A DNA stretch of 64,000 bases from Prodigiosinella aquatilis. GTDB lineage: Bacteria; Pseudomonadota; Gammaproteobacteria; Enterobacterales; Enterobacteriaceae. A program made the translations under genes and the position numbers. The DNA is taken from the NCBI GenBank assembly GCA_030388725.1, contig CP128857.1:3782001-3846000 (forward strand), read 5' to 3'. Under the pieces are notes generated by a model that saw nothing but the letters and a program-made list of their open reading frames with translations, was not told where the DNA came from and made no database searches. This document shows, one piece after another, positions 44,001-53,273 of this stretch. Numbering within the stretch: the stretch's first letter is position 1; the number at the start of each line of letters is the position of its first letter.

Positions 44001-46448
44001 ATGATCGCCGTCAGTATTCTACTTCTACTTATTCTTGTCAGCGTGCTGTTTTACCACCGGTTAGCACTATGGCTGGGCTGCACACTGATATTAGCCTATT
44101 TTGCCGGCATGGCAGCGCTGAATATATGGTCTGTCTGGTTGCTGATCCCAGTAGTTATTCTGATGTTACCGTTCACGCTGCCCCCACTGCGCCGAAAACT
44201 GTTTTCAGCTCCCGCGCTGCGCTGGTTTAAACAGATCATGCCCCCCATGTCGAAAACCGAAAAAGAAGCCATTAATGCCGGGACAACCTGGTGGGAAGGC
44301 GATCTGTTTCAAGGTTCACCTGACTGGAAAAAACTGCATGCTTACCCACGTCCTGAGCTCACACCGGAAGAACAGGCATTCCTGAATGGCCCGGTAGAAG
44401 AAGCTTGCCGTATGGCCAATGACTTTGAAATTACTCATGAACGGGCCGATCTACCGCCAGAATTGTGGGCATATCTAAAACAGCACCGTTTCTTCGCCAT
44501 GATCATCAAAAAAAAGTATGGCGGGCTGGAATTTTCCGCTTATGCACAAGCCCAGGTGCTGCAAAAGCTGTCCGGCATTTCCGGTATTCTGGCTATCATT
44601 GTCGGAGTACCTAACTCACTGGGTCCAGGAGAACTACTACAGCATTACGGTACCGATAAGCAGCAGGATTATTACCTACCCCGTCTGGCACGTGGCGAGG
44701 AGATCCCCTGTTTTGCTCTTACCAGCCCGGAAGCGGGTTCCGACGCCAGTGCTATCCCGGATGTCGGCGTGGTCTGTTATGGCCAATGGCAAGGCGAACA
44801 GATTCTGGGCATGCGTCTAACCTGGAACAAGCGCTATATCACGTTGGCACCAGTAGCCTCGGTATTGGGTCTGGCGTTTAAACTGTACGACCCGGATCAT
44901 TTGCTGGGGGATGTGGATGACGTAGGGATTACCTGTGCCCTGATTCCCACCAACACGCCAGGAGTAAATATTGGCCGTCGCCATTTTCCGATGAACATTC
45001 CGTTCCAGAATGGCCCGACCCAGGGTGACAATGTTTTTGTACCGCTGGATTACATCATCGGCGGGCCACCGATGGCGGGTCAAGGCTGGCGTATGTTAAT
45101 GGAGTGTCTGTCTGTCGGGCGCGGTATCACATTGCCTTCCAACGCGACCGGTACTCTAAAGACCGTTGCACTGGCGGTAGGGGCTTATGCCCATATCCGA
45201 CGCCAGTTCAAAGTGCCAATCGGTAAGATGGAAGGAATTGAAGAGCCGCTGGCGCGCATCGCCGGTAATGCCTATATGTTAGATGCCGCCGCCACGTTGA
45301 TCACCAGCGGCATTATGCAGGGTGCCAAACCCGCCGTGTTATCCGCGATTGTGAAATATCATTGTACCCACCGTGCTCAGCGTTCAGTGATAGACGCGAT
45401 GGACATCACTGGTGGTAAAGGCATCTGTCTGGGTCCATCCAACTTTGTGGCCCGCCATTATCAGGGGTCACCGATTGCCATTACGGTAGAGGGCGCCAAC
45501 ATCCTGACCCGCAGTATGATCATCTTTGGTCAAGGCGCCATCCGCTGCCATCCTTTTGTGTTGCAAGAGATGACGGCGGCACAGGATAACGACCTGAAGA
45601 ACTTCGATCGGGCGCTGTTTGGTCATCTCGGTCATGTGGGCAGCAATAAAATCCGCAGTCTGTGGCTGGGCCTGACCGATGGACGCTCCAGTCGCGCCCC
45701 CGTCAACGATGTCACTCGCCGCTACTACCAGAAACTGAACCGGCTCAGTGCCAATATGGCGCTGCTGGCGGACGTTTCCATGGCCGTATTGGGTGGTAGT
45801 CTGAAACGTCGCGAACGCATATCAGCACGATTGGGCGATATTCTCAGCCAGCTTTATCTGGCTTCGGCCACACTGAAACGCTATGACGAAGAGGGGCGCC
45901 AGCCCGCTGACCTTCCACTGGTACACTGGGGGGTACAGGATTGCCTTTATCAGGCGGAACACGCCATGAACGAGCTGCTGCGTAACTTTCCAAATCGCCT
46001 GGTGGCGAGTGTGTTGCGGGTGTTCATTTTCCCGCTCGGCCATACCTGCCCGGCACCGTTAGATCGTCTGGATCATCAGTTGGCCAAAATCCTGCAAACA
46101 CCGTCAGCAACACGCTCCCGTCTGGGACGGGGCCAGTACCTGACGCCCAGCGAGCATAATCCAGCCGGGCTGCTGGAATCAGCATTGCAGGATATTCTGG
46201 CTGCAGAACCAATTCATCAGCGCCTGTCCCAGGCAGCAGGCCATAGTCTGCCCTTTATGCGGCTGGATAAGCTGGCAGAACAAGGGCTGATTGAAGGTAC
46301 ACTATCAGAGGAAGAAGCCGAGATTCTCAACCGTGCGGAAGTCAGCCGTCTGCGTTCCATCAACGTCGATGATTTTGCTCCGGACGCGCTGGCCAGCCAG
46401 AAACCGGCATCAACCCTGCATGATCCGTCCAGAGCAGAAATGGCCTGA
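44001..46448 (+). CDS. fadE: Acyl-CoA dehydrogenase FadE
   Basis: The 815-residue enzyme performs the first oxidation of fatty-acid beta-oxidation. Two N-terminal hydrophobic segments (about 5-25 and 28-60) anchor it to the inner membrane. The flavoprotein core follows: PCFALTSPEAGSDASAIPD, FPMNIPFQNGPTQGDNVFVP, ITVEGANILTRSMIIFGQGA. A long C-terminal extension ends with EEEAEILNRAEVSRLRSINV, as in E. coli FadE (814 residues). A FadR-like operator precedes the start; GGAGA lies eight bases before the ATG. Confidence 0.97.
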   Translation: MIAVSILLLLILVSVLFYHRLALWLGCTLILAYFAGMAALNIWSVWLLIPVVILMLPFTLPPLRRKLFSAPALRWFKQIMPPMSKTEKEAINAGTTWWEGDLFQGSPDWKKLHAYPRPELTPEEQAFLNGPVEEACRMANDFEITHERADLPPELWAYLKQHRFFAMIIKKKYGGLEFSAYAQAQVLQKLSGISGILAIIVGVPNSLGPGELLQHYGTDKQQDYYLPRLARGEEIPCFALTSPEAGSDASAIPDVGVVCYGQWQGEQILGMRLTWNKRYITLAPVASVLGLAFKLYDPDHLLGDVDDVGITCALIPTNTPGVNIGRRHFPMNIPFQNGPTQGDNVFVPLDYIIGGPPMAGQGWRMLMECLSVGRGITLPSNATGTLKTVALAVGAYAHIRRQFKVPIGKMEGIEEPLARIAGNAYMLDAAATLITSGIMQGAKPAVLSAIVKYHCTHRAQRSVIDAMDITGGKGICLGPSNFVARHYQGSPIAITVEGANILTRSMIIFGQGAIRCHPFVLQEMTAAQDNDLKNFDRALFGHLGHVGSNKIRSLWLGLTDGRSSRAPVNDVTRRYYQKLNRLSANMALLADVSMAVLGGSLKRRERISARLGDILSQLYLASATLKRYDEEGRQPADLPLVHWGVQDCLYQAEHAMNELLRNFPNRLVASVLRVFIFPLGHTCPAPLDRLDHQLAKILQTPSATRSRLGRGQYLTPSEHNPAGLLESALQDILAAEPIHQRLSQAAGHSLPFMRLDKLAEQGLIEGTLSEEEAEILNRAEVSRLRSINVDDFAPDALASQKPASTLHDPSRAEMA

Positions 46449-46460
46449 ATCGGCACATGA

Positions 46461-46483
46461 TCAGAATAACCGTTGTATTCTGA
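46461..46483 (+). terminator. Hairpin after fadE
   Basis: TCAGAATA and TATTCTGA pair perfectly around ACCGTTG, 13 bases after the fadE stop. No strong T-run follows (TGCGTTT), so it is a weak or factor-assisted terminator. Confidence 0.45.
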
Positions 46484-46619
46484 TGCGTTTACCACCGTCG
46501 CCAGTGAGGGAGCAATCCCTCTTTCCCTTGCTTCACCTGCGACGAATGGTATTTCCATTTTTCATCCACAGAAAAAGCGCTAAGATAGCGCTATTCTGGT
46601 TTTTTATGACGATACTCTT

Positions 46620-46970
46620 ATGGCCTATATCCCCAAGAATTATACAAAGCTGGAAAGCGGCTACCGTGAAAAAGCGCTGAAGCTGTTCCCGTGGGTATGC
46701 GGGCGCTGCTCACGTGAGTTTGTTTACTCCAATCTGCGTGAATTAACCGTGCACCATATCGATCACGATCACAGCAATAACCCGGAAGATGGCAGTAACT
46801 GGGAGTTACTCTGTCTGTATTGCCACGATAATGAACACTCCAAATATACTGATGCGCACCTGTATGGTTCAACGGTTATTGCTGGTGATGATCCTCAGAA
46901 AGACATTGGCGTCGCTACCCATAACCCGTTCGCCGATCTGAAAGCCATGCTGGATAAAGGCAAGAAATAG
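46620..46970 (+). CDS. yajD: HNH nuclease-domain protein YajD
   Basis: The 116-residue protein closely matches E. coli YajD: MAYIPKNYTKLESGYREKAL at the start, VCGRCSREFVYSNLRELTVHHIDHD as the first zinc Cys pair and HH of the HNH site, and LLCLYCHDNEHSKY as the second Cys pair with Asn-Glu-His. The fold is that of small HNH endonucleases; a cellular role has not been defined as far as I know. It stands alone between fadE and ybdL. Confidence 0.92.
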   Translation: MAYIPKNYTKLESGYREKALKLFPWVCGRCSREFVYSNLRELTVHHIDHDHSNNPEDGSNWELLCLYCHDNEHSKYTDAHLYGSTVIAGDDPQKDIGVATHNPFADLKAMLDKGKK

Positions 46971-47298
46971 ATGACGACTCGCTCTGGCGCGCCCGCGCCA
47001 GTCTCGCCGGATCAGACTGACTGCATTCGCCTTTCTGTCCGATCCAGTGACAAGCTGCCACTCATTCAATAAGCTGCTGATTAACGCTCATAACGGATCT
47101 TGTCTCGCTGGGTTTGCCAATGCCTTATCCGCAGATCCCTGGTCTGTTTAGCGTCTTTGGTTAAGGCTTGGTTGACCATGAAATTTAGCCATTTAAACGT
47201 CCAAACGTCTTGATTGCCAAATGCCGGCATCGTGCTATAGTGACGACGATAACAAACTTGAGTGACAAGCATCCGGTTTGCAGGAGTCCTTTTCAGCC
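46971..47298. other. Intergenic region with the MetJ-type promoter of ybdL
   Basis: 328 bases without a gene. A 76-codon minus-strand frame here has no protein-like features. Tandem MetJ boxes lie at 47187-47210, a probable -35 TTGCCA at 47214-47219 and a -10 TATAGT at 47236-47241 (16-base spacer). Confidence 0.55.
47187..47210. promoter_or_regulatory. Tandem MetJ boxes
   Basis: Three contiguous 8-mers, AGCCATTT, AAACGTCC and AAACGTCT, align with the MetJ consensus AGACGTCT at 5, 6 and 7 of 8 positions. MetJ binds two or more adjacent 8-base boxes. They end just before the -35 of the promoter for ybdL, so methionine-dependent repression of ybdL-yafV is likely. Confidence 0.65.
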
Positions 47299-48456
47299 AT
47301 GAGCGCCGCATTAATTCCCGAAAGTAAACTACCCTCCCTTGGCACGACGATTTTTACCCAGATGAGCGCCCTGGCGCAGCAACATCAGGCGATTAACCTG
47401 TCACAGGGATTCCCGGATTTTGATGGTCCGGATTATCTGAAACAGCGTCTGGCCCACCATGTCAGTCAGGGAGCCAATCAGTACGCGCCAATGACCGGTG
47501 TTGCCCCATTACGCCAGGCCATTGCGGAAAAAACCGCCGCATTGTATGGCTGGCAGCCGGATGCCGACCACGAAGTCACGGTGACGGCAGGCGCGACAGA
47601 AGCGCTGTTTGCGGCTATTAGTGCGCTGGTACGTCCGGGTGATGAAGTGATTTGCTTTGATCCCAGCTACGACAGTTATGCGCCAGCCGTAACACTGGCT
47701 GGCGGCGTGCTAAAACGTCTGGCTTTGCAGCCCCCCACGTTCAAGGTGGACTGGACGCAGTTTGCACAGTTGTTAAGTGATCATACCCGAATGGTCATCC
47801 TCAATACGCCGCATAATCCCTCCGCCACCGTGTGGCAGCGGGATGATTTCCAACAACTATGGCAGGCCATTGCCGTGCGGGAAATCTATGTATTGAGTGA
47901 TGAAGTCTATGAGCACATCTGTTTTGCCCGCGAAGGACACGCCAGCGTGCTGGCACATCCGCAACTACGTCAGCGGGCAATTGCGGTATCCTCATTCGGT
48001 AAAACCTTTCACATGACAGGCTGGAAAATCGGTTATTGCGTCGCGCCTGCGGCTCTGAGCGCCGAAGTGCGCAAGGTTCACCAGTACCTGACATTCTCCG
48101 TCAATACGCCGGCACAGTTGGCGATTGCCGACATGCTGCAACAACAACCACAGCACTGGCGCAATCTGCCGGATTTTTACCGTGACCGCCGCGACCATTT
48201 CATCAACGCGCTTGCGGCCAGTCGTTTTGAAATTTTGCCTTGTGAAGGCACCTATTTCCTGCTGGCAGACTATCGCGCTATTTCCTATCAGGACGATGTC
48301 AGCTTCTGCCGTTGGCTAACCGAGCATGTTGGCGTAGCCGCCATTCCTCTGTCGGTATTCTGTGCCAAATCGTTCCCTCACACGTTGATTAGGCTATGCT
48401 TTGCTAAACAGGAAATGACATTGGATATTGCCGCGGAGCGCTTATGTCAACTTTAA
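47299..48456 (+). CDS. ybdL: Methionine (and aromatic amino acid) aminotransferase YbdL
   Basis: The ATG at 47299 gives a 385-residue class I aminotransferase; AGGAG is 12 bases upstream and a TTG at 47278 lies before that signal. Conserved parts are INLSQGFPDFDGPDYL, TVTAGATEALFAAISAL, ILNTPHNPSA, SDEVYEHI and the PLP lysine in SSFGKTFHMTGWKIGY. In E. coli YbdL prefers methionine, histidine and phenylalanine, and it can return ketomethylthiobutyrate to methionine. It overlaps yafV by 13 bases, fitting the aminotransferase/omega-amidase pair. MetJ boxes upstream support a methionine-salvage role. Confidence 0.92.
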   Translation: MSAALIPESKLPSLGTTIFTQMSALAQQHQAINLSQGFPDFDGPDYLKQRLAHHVSQGANQYAPMTGVAPLRQAIAEKTAALYGWQPDADHEVTVTAGATEALFAAISALVRPGDEVICFDPSYDSYAPAVTLAGGVLKRLALQPPTFKVDWTQFAQLLSDHTRMVILNTPHNPSATVWQRDDFQQLWQAIAVREIYVLSDEVYEHICFAREGHASVLAHPQLRQRAIAVSSFGKTFHMTGWKIGYCVAPAALSAEVRKVHQYLTFSVNTPAQLAIADMLQQQPQHWRNLPDFYRDRRDHFINALAASRFEILPCEGTYFLLADYRAISYQDDVSFCRWLTEHVGVAAIPLSVFCAKSFPHTLIRLCFAKQEMTLDIAAERLCQL

Positions 48457-49211
48457 AAATCACACTATTACAACAGCCCCTGGCCTGGATGGACGGTGCC
48501 GCCAACCTTCACCATTTTGACACGCTGCTAGGAGAGATCACCGGGCGCGACCTGATCATTCTCCCGGAGATGTTTACCACCGGTTTCGCGATGGAAGCGG
48601 CGCAAAGCAGTCTGGAGCAGACAGCGGTAGAAAGCTGGCTACTACAGTGGGCACAACACAATAACGCCATGATCGGCGGTAGTGTGGCGGTGAATACGAT
48701 AAAGGGTGCGGTGAACCGTTTTTTGCTGGCTGACCCGAATGGCAAGGTCTATCAGTACGATAAACGCCACCTGTTCCGTATGGCGAACGAAGATCAGCAT
48801 TATCATGCCGGTCGGGATCGGGAAATTATTGAATGGCGCGGCTGGCGCATCATGCCGCTGATTTGCTATGACCTGCGCTTTCCGGTCTGGTCGCGCAACC
48901 ATCAGGATTATGATCTGGCGCTGTATGTGGCCAACTGGCCAGCGCCACGCGCATCTCATTGGAAAACGTTGCTGGCCGCGCGTGCAATTGAGAATCAGGC
49001 TTATATTGCCGGTTGTAATCGCGTCGGTAGCGATGAAAATGGTCACAATTATCAGGGCGATAGTCTGGTTATCGATGCATTAGGCAATATACTGGCTTCC
49101 GCACCGGAAAATCAGCCCGCCCGTATTGACGCCGAGCTGTCGCTGGAAGCACTTCAAAGCTACCGCGAAGCCTTCCCAGCCTGGCGCGATGCCGACAAGT
49201 TCAGTTTGTAA
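48444..49211 (+). CDS. yafV: Omega-amidase YafV (2-oxoglutaramate/2-oxosuccinamate amidase)
   Basis: This 255-residue nitrilase-superfamily protein has the Glu-Lys-Cys triad in IILPEMFTTGFAME, YDKRHLFRMANED and PLICYDLRFPVWSRN. Omega-amidases hydrolyse the alpha-keto acid left when glutamine or asparagine serves as amino donor, which makes transamination irreversible. The start overlaps the end of the aminotransferase gene, so both products are made together. Length and sequence match E. coli YafV. Confidence 0.93.
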   Translation: MSTLKITLLQQPLAWMDGAANLHHFDTLLGEITGRDLIILPEMFTTGFAMEAAQSSLEQTAVESWLLQWAQHNNAMIGGSVAVNTIKGAVNRFLLADPNGKVYQYDKRHLFRMANEDQHYHAGRDREIIEWRGWRIMPLICYDLRFPVWSRNHQDYDLALYVANWPAPRASHWKTLLAARAIENQAYIAGCNRVGSDENGHNYQGDSLVIDALGNILASAPENQPARIDAELSLEALQSYREAFPAWRDADKFSL

Positions 49212-49243
49212 ACACTCCAGATCGCATCAACCCTAATATTCAT

Positions 49244-50497
49244 TTATCGATAACTGAGTACCGTTTGCAGCAACGCCTGTAACGCCAGCGCCACATCCCC
49301 CATCATAACGGACTCATCCGGATGATGGCTGATCCCACCCCGACAGCGCACAAACAGCATCCCCACCGGCCAACGTTCGGCAATCGCAATGGCATCATGC
49401 CCGGCGCCACTCGGCAACAGCAGAGTCGTACCCTGCACTTGCTCCACCGCCGCAGATAGACGCTGTTGTAATTGTGCGTCACAGCCCGTGGCCGCGATGC
49501 GGTAATACTCGTCTGAGGTAAAATCGCAGCCGCGCAGATGGGCGATATCATGGGCCAGTATCAGCAACCGCTGTAACAGCGCATCCAGCGCGTTATCTTC
49601 CGGGCCACGAATATCCAGTGTCAGCCGCACTTCACCAGGGATCACATTGGCCGCTCCCGGTAGACATTGCAGCGTACCAAAGGTCGCCACCAGATAAGGA
49701 TCACTGGCTTTGGTGATCTGCTCAGCCTGCGCCATCCAGACGGCGGCGGCGGCCAGAGCGTCCTGACGCTGCGACATCGGCACCGTTCCCGCATGCCCCG
49801 CTTGTCCGATAAACGTACAGTTTAACCGTCGGGCACCATTAATCGCGGTCACAACGCCCAATGCCAGCCCGGCCTGTTCCAGACATGGGCCTTGTTCGAT
49901 ATGCAACTCCAGATAGGCAATGATGTCTCTCGCCGGACGCGCTGCCTGCGCGATAGCGTCAGCATCCAGCCCTGATGACTGTAGTGCCTGCGCCACCGTA
50001 ATACCTTCCGCGTCCGGACGCGACAGCCAGCCATCCGGCCAGGTTCCGGTCAACCCCCGACTGCCGAGCAGTGTGATACCGAAACGCGTACCTTCTTCAT
50101 CACCAAACCCGACAATTTCCAGCGCCACCGGCAACCGGATCTCACGTTGGTACAAATAGCGCACGGTTTCAATGGCCGTCAGCACACCGAGCATACCGTC
50201 GTAGCGTCCAGCATTGCGCACCGTATCCAGATGTGATCCCAGCAACAATGCTGGGGCATCGGGCACGACGCCTTCATAACGGCCGCAGATATTGCCTACG
50301 CTGTCCTGCCAGACCCGCATACCTGCATCACGCATCCACTCACCCACTTGCTGATTAGCGCGCAGATGCTCCGGCGACAGGTAGACACGGGTCAGTTGCC
50401 CGGCGGTTTCGCTGATTTCCGCCAACGCATCACAGCGGGACATCACCTGCTGCGCGGCAACCTGAGCGTCGGTAACTGTCATCAGCACCGCACTCAT
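49244..50497 (-). CDS. hpxK: Allantoate amidohydrolase (HpxK/AllC type)
   Basis: The start at ATG 50497 overlaps the hpxJ stop (ATGA) and gives 417 residues; the open frame continues upstream in another protein's gene. It is an M20-type binuclear metal enzyme: LLLGSHLDTVRNAGRYDGML, FGDEEGTRFGITLLGSRGL, YLELHIEQGPCLEQAGLALG, LPSGAGHDAIAIAERWPVGM. It hydrolyses allantoate to ureidoglycine, CO2 and ammonia. Location after hpxJ and the ABC genes matches the Klebsiella hpxFGHIJK order. Carbamoylase-type beta-ureidopropionase activity is the main alternative, but context favours allantoate. Confidence 0.9.
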   Translation of the reverse strand: MSAVLMTVTDAQVAAQQVMSRCDALAEISETAGQLTRVYLSPEHLRANQQVGEWMRDAGMRVWQDSVGNICGRYEGVVPDAPALLLGSHLDTVRNAGRYDGMLGVLTAIETVRYLYQREIRLPVALEIVGFGDEEGTRFGITLLGSRGLTGTWPDGWLSRPDAEGITVAQALQSSGLDADAIAQAARPARDIIAYLELHIEQGPCLEQAGLALGVVTAINGARRLNCTFIGQAGHAGTVPMSQRQDALAAAAVWMAQAEQITKASDPYLVATFGTLQCLPGAANVIPGEVRLTLDIRGPEDNALDALLQRLLILAHDIAHLRGCDFTSDEYYRIAATGCDAQLQQRLSAAVEQVQGTTLLLPSGAGHDAIAIAERWPVGMLFVRCRGGISHHPDESVMMGDVALALQALLQTVLSYR

Positions 50498-51738
50498 GCG
50501 CGGCCCTCGTGGCCGGTGTAGACATCCCAGGCGGCCTGCAACGCCGCGCCCTGAACCGTGCTGAAACCCAGCCGGTTCAATACCGCTTCCAGCGCGGTCA
50601 ACGTCTGCATCACACAATCCTTGCGGGCGTTGTAACCCATAGTACCGATGCGCCAAATCTTACCCTGTAACGGCCCAAATGACGTGCCGATCTCAATGGC
50701 AAAATCCTCTAGCAGCAGCTTGCGCACCTGCTCACCATGAATGCCAGCGGGGATCACCACGCCGAGTACATTACTCATTTTGTGGCGAATATCGCCATAA
50801 GGTGCCAACCCCATGCCCTGAATACCCGCCAGCAGCGCATTACCATGTAATTCATGGCGATCGATACACGCCTGCAAGCCCTCTTCCAGAATAACGCGGG
50901 CGCATTCACGGGCCGCGAACAGCATGCTGGTGGCTTCGGTATGGTGATTGAGACGTTCCGGCCCCCAATAATCCATGATCATGCCGAGGTCAAAATAGTT
51001 GGAATAGATCATCTCATCGTCACCGTCCTGATGCGATGCGGTACGGATCCCCTGTTCGACGCATTTACGCTGACGGATCACGGCTTCCATCCGCGAACTA
51101 AGGGTGACCGGCGCACTGCCGGATGGTCCGCCCAGACACTTCTGCAATCCGGCGGAAACAGCATCCAATCCCCAGGCGTCGGTTTCCAGCGGGTTACCGC
51201 CGAACGACGCCGTGGCATCGGTATAGAACAGAACATCGTGGCGACGGCAAATCGCCCCTAATTCCATCAGCGGTTGCAGCATCGTCGTGGAGGTATCACC
51301 CTGAACCGTCAGCAGCAGGCGTGGTTTCACCCGTTTAATCGCATCTTCAATCTGATCCGGCGTAAACACTTCACCCCACGCCGCCTCAATGGTATGCACC
51401 TCGGCGCGGCAACGACGAGCAATCTCACACAGCAGATGACCAAATCGGCCAAAGACCGGTACCAGCACCCGGTCACCCGGTCGGATGGCTGAAATCAGAG
51501 CCGCTTCAATCCCCGAACGAGAAGTCCCGTCCACCAGCATGGTCCAACGGTTTTCGGTACGGAACAGTTGGCGATACAGCACCATGACCTGATTCATGTA
51601 TTCCGTCATCGCCGGATCGTACTGCCCCACCAACTGACTGGCCATCGCCCGCAGCACACGCGGATCGGCATTGATTGGCCCCGGTCCCATCAACAAACGG
51701 TGTGGCGGATTGATCTGCGCAAACAGGTCATTACTCAT
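50494..51738 (-). CDS. hpxJ: (S)-Ureidoglycine-glyoxylate aminotransferase
   Basis: The 414-residue class V PLP enzyme has the PucG/alanine-glyoxylate aminotransferase pattern: HRLLMGPGPINADPRVLRAM, MLVDGTSRSGIEAALISAIR, FYTDATASFGGNPLETDAWG and the PLP lysine in SAGLQKCLGGPSGSAPV. It transfers the amino group of ureidoglycine to glyoxylate, giving oxalurate and glycine. It overlaps hpxK by four bases and is 154 bases from the ABC ATPase gene. Serine- or alanine-glyoxylate aminotransferase is possible by sequence alone. Confidence 0.88.
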   Translation of the reverse strand: MSNDLFAQINPPHRLLMGPGPINADPRVLRAMASQLVGQYDPAMTEYMNQVMVLYRQLFRTENRWTMLVDGTSRSGIEAALISAIRPGDRVLVPVFGRFGHLLCEIARRCRAEVHTIEAAWGEVFTPDQIEDAIKRVKPRLLLTVQGDTSTTMLQPLMELGAICRRHDVLFYTDATASFGGNPLETDAWGLDAVSAGLQKCLGGPSGSAPVTLSSRMEAVIRQRKCVEQGIRTASHQDGDDEMIYSNYFDLGMIMDYWGPERLNHHTEATSMLFAARECARVILEEGLQACIDRHELHGNALLAGIQGMGLAPYGDIRHKMSNVLGVVIPAGIHGEQVRKLLLEDFAIEIGTSFGPLQGKIWRIGTMGYNARKDCVMQTLTALEAVLNRLGFSTVQGAALQAAWDVYTGHEGRA

Positions 51739-51892
51739 TGTGATTAACTCCTGATGTCGTTTAATTCATTGAAACAGCCATGTCGGATGACCTATCTCCG
51801 TCACTCCTGCGTGAGGCTGGTATCTATCCCCAACACGGTACTCAACTTGCGGGTAGTTCCTCGCCTTTCGGGGATGACGATAGTATCCTCAC

Positions 51893-52636
51893 CTAGGCCT
51901 CCTTCAGTCCCCGAACGGAAGCGATAAACTGCTTAAGCTCAGCGGTTTGTGGGCGGGCAAACAATTCATGTCCCTTACCCTGTTCCCATACTGTGCCCTG
52001 ATGCATAAACACCACCCGGTCGCCTATTTCACGGGCAAAGTTCATTTCATGCGTGACCAGAATCAGCGTCATGCCTTCGGCAGCCAGTTGCTCCAGCACT
52101 TTCAGCACTTCCCCTACCAGTTCCGGGTCCAGCGCCGAGGTAATCTCATCGCACAACAACACTTTCGGATTCATTGCCAACGCCCGGGCAATCGCCACCC
52201 GCTGCTGCTGACCGCCGGAGAGGTTGCCGGGGTAATAATCCATCCGGTCGCCCAGACCAACTTTATTCAACATCTGTGCGCCCAGCTCACGGCATTCCGC
52301 CGCGTTTTTACCCAATACCAGACGCGGCGCCAGCATGACATTTTCCAACGCGCTCATATGTGGGAACAGATTAAAATTCTGGAAGATCATGCCAACCGAA
52401 CGGCTGATGTCCCGCGCCTGGGACTCCCGATCCGTGATGGTCATTCCACCCAGCTTGATACTGCCTTCCTGATAGCCTTCCAACCCGTTGATGCAACGCA
52501 GTAACGTACTTTTCCCGGAACCGCTGCGGCCAATGATGAAAACGACCTCCCCTATGTCAATATCCAGATCCACACCTTTCAACACGTGGTTCTGACCATA
52601 ATATTTATGAACCTGATTAATGGTGATGAGCGGCAT
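51893..52636 (-). CDS. Polar amino-acid-type ABC transporter ATPase (HpxI position)
   Basis: The 247-residue GlnQ/HisP-type ATPase has Walker A FIIGRSGSGKSTLLRCINGL, signature LSGGQQQRVAIARALAMNP, Walker B VLLCDEITSALDPELVGEVL and the switch histidine in LVTHEMNFAREI. It powers the importer formed by the two permeases encoded just upstream, with which it overlaps by 20 bases. In Klebsiella the corresponding genes precede hpxJ-hpxK, so the ligand is probably allantoate, allantoin or a related ureide. Confidence 0.9.
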   Translation of the reverse strand: MPLITINQVHKYYGQNHVLKGVDLDIDIGEVVFIIGRSGSGKSTLLRCINGLEGYQEGSIKLGGMTITDRESQARDISRSVGMIFQNFNLFPHMSALENVMLAPRLVLGKNAAECRELGAQMLNKVGLGDRMDYYPGNLSGGQQQRVAIARALAMNPKVLLCDEITSALDPELVGEVLKVLEQLAAEGMTLILVTHEMNFAREIGDRVVFMHQGTVWEQGKGHELFARPQTAELKQFIASVRGLKEA

Positions 52637-53273
52637 TGAATTTCCTCTCCAGATAATGGCTGTAATAAGACAAGGGGTAACACATCAGGAAGTATCCCAA
52701 CGCTACCAGACCAAATACTTCAAACGGTTGATAAGTCACGTTATTCAGCATGGTTCCGGCTTTGGTCAATTCGACAAAACCGATGATGGATGCCAACGCG
52801 GTTCCTTTGATGACCTGTACCGAAAAGCCAACTGTCGGCGCAATGGCGATACGCATCGCCTGTGGTGCCACGACCCGGCTCAGCGTCTGCCAAAAGGTCA
52901 GCCCCAGGCAGCGAGAAGCTTCCCACTGCCCTTTCGGCAGCGCCTGCACGCTGGCATACCAGATATCCACCAGAAACGCGCTGGTGAACAGCGTCAGCGC
53001 CAGTGCCGCGGCCACCCACGGGCTGACGTTAATGCCAAACAATCCCAGACCGAAAAAAGCCAGAAACAGTTGCATCAGCAACGGTGTTCCCTGGAACAGC
53101 TCGGTATACAGTCGAATCAGACGCAACGGCCATACACGTTTAGTCAAACGCAACAACAACAGTGGGAGTGTCACCAGCACACCACCCAAAAAAGCGGTCA
53201 GCGATAACAGTAATGTCCAGCGTGCGGCCAACAACAGATTGCGCACGATGTCCCAGTCAGTAAATGTCGCCAT
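52617..53273 (-). CDS. ABC transporter permease, His/Glu/Gln type (second)
   Basis: The 218-residue membrane protein has five hydrophobic segments and the family EAA loop KGQWEASRCLGLTFWQTLSRVVAPQAMRIAI. It overlaps the ATPase gene by 20 bases and touches the other permease gene by one base, so translation is coupled. It should form a heterodimeric channel with the first permease. Confidence 0.9.
   Translation of the reverse strand: MATFTDWDIVRNLLLAARWTLLLSLTAFLGGVLVTLPLLLLRLTKRVWPLRLIRLYTELFQGTPLLMQLFLAFFGLGLFGINVSPWVAAALALTLFTSAFLVDIWYASVQALPKGQWEASRCLGLTFWQTLSRVVAPQAMRIAIAPTVGFSVQVIKGTALASIIGFVELTKAGTMLNNVTYQPFEVFGLVALGYFLMCYPLSYYSHYLERKFNAAHHH

Noticed and set aside
50498..50656. 53-residue N-terminal extension of HpxK
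   Set aside because: It lies wholly within hpxJ in another frame, and ATG 50497 forms the usual four-base overlap with the hpxJ stop.
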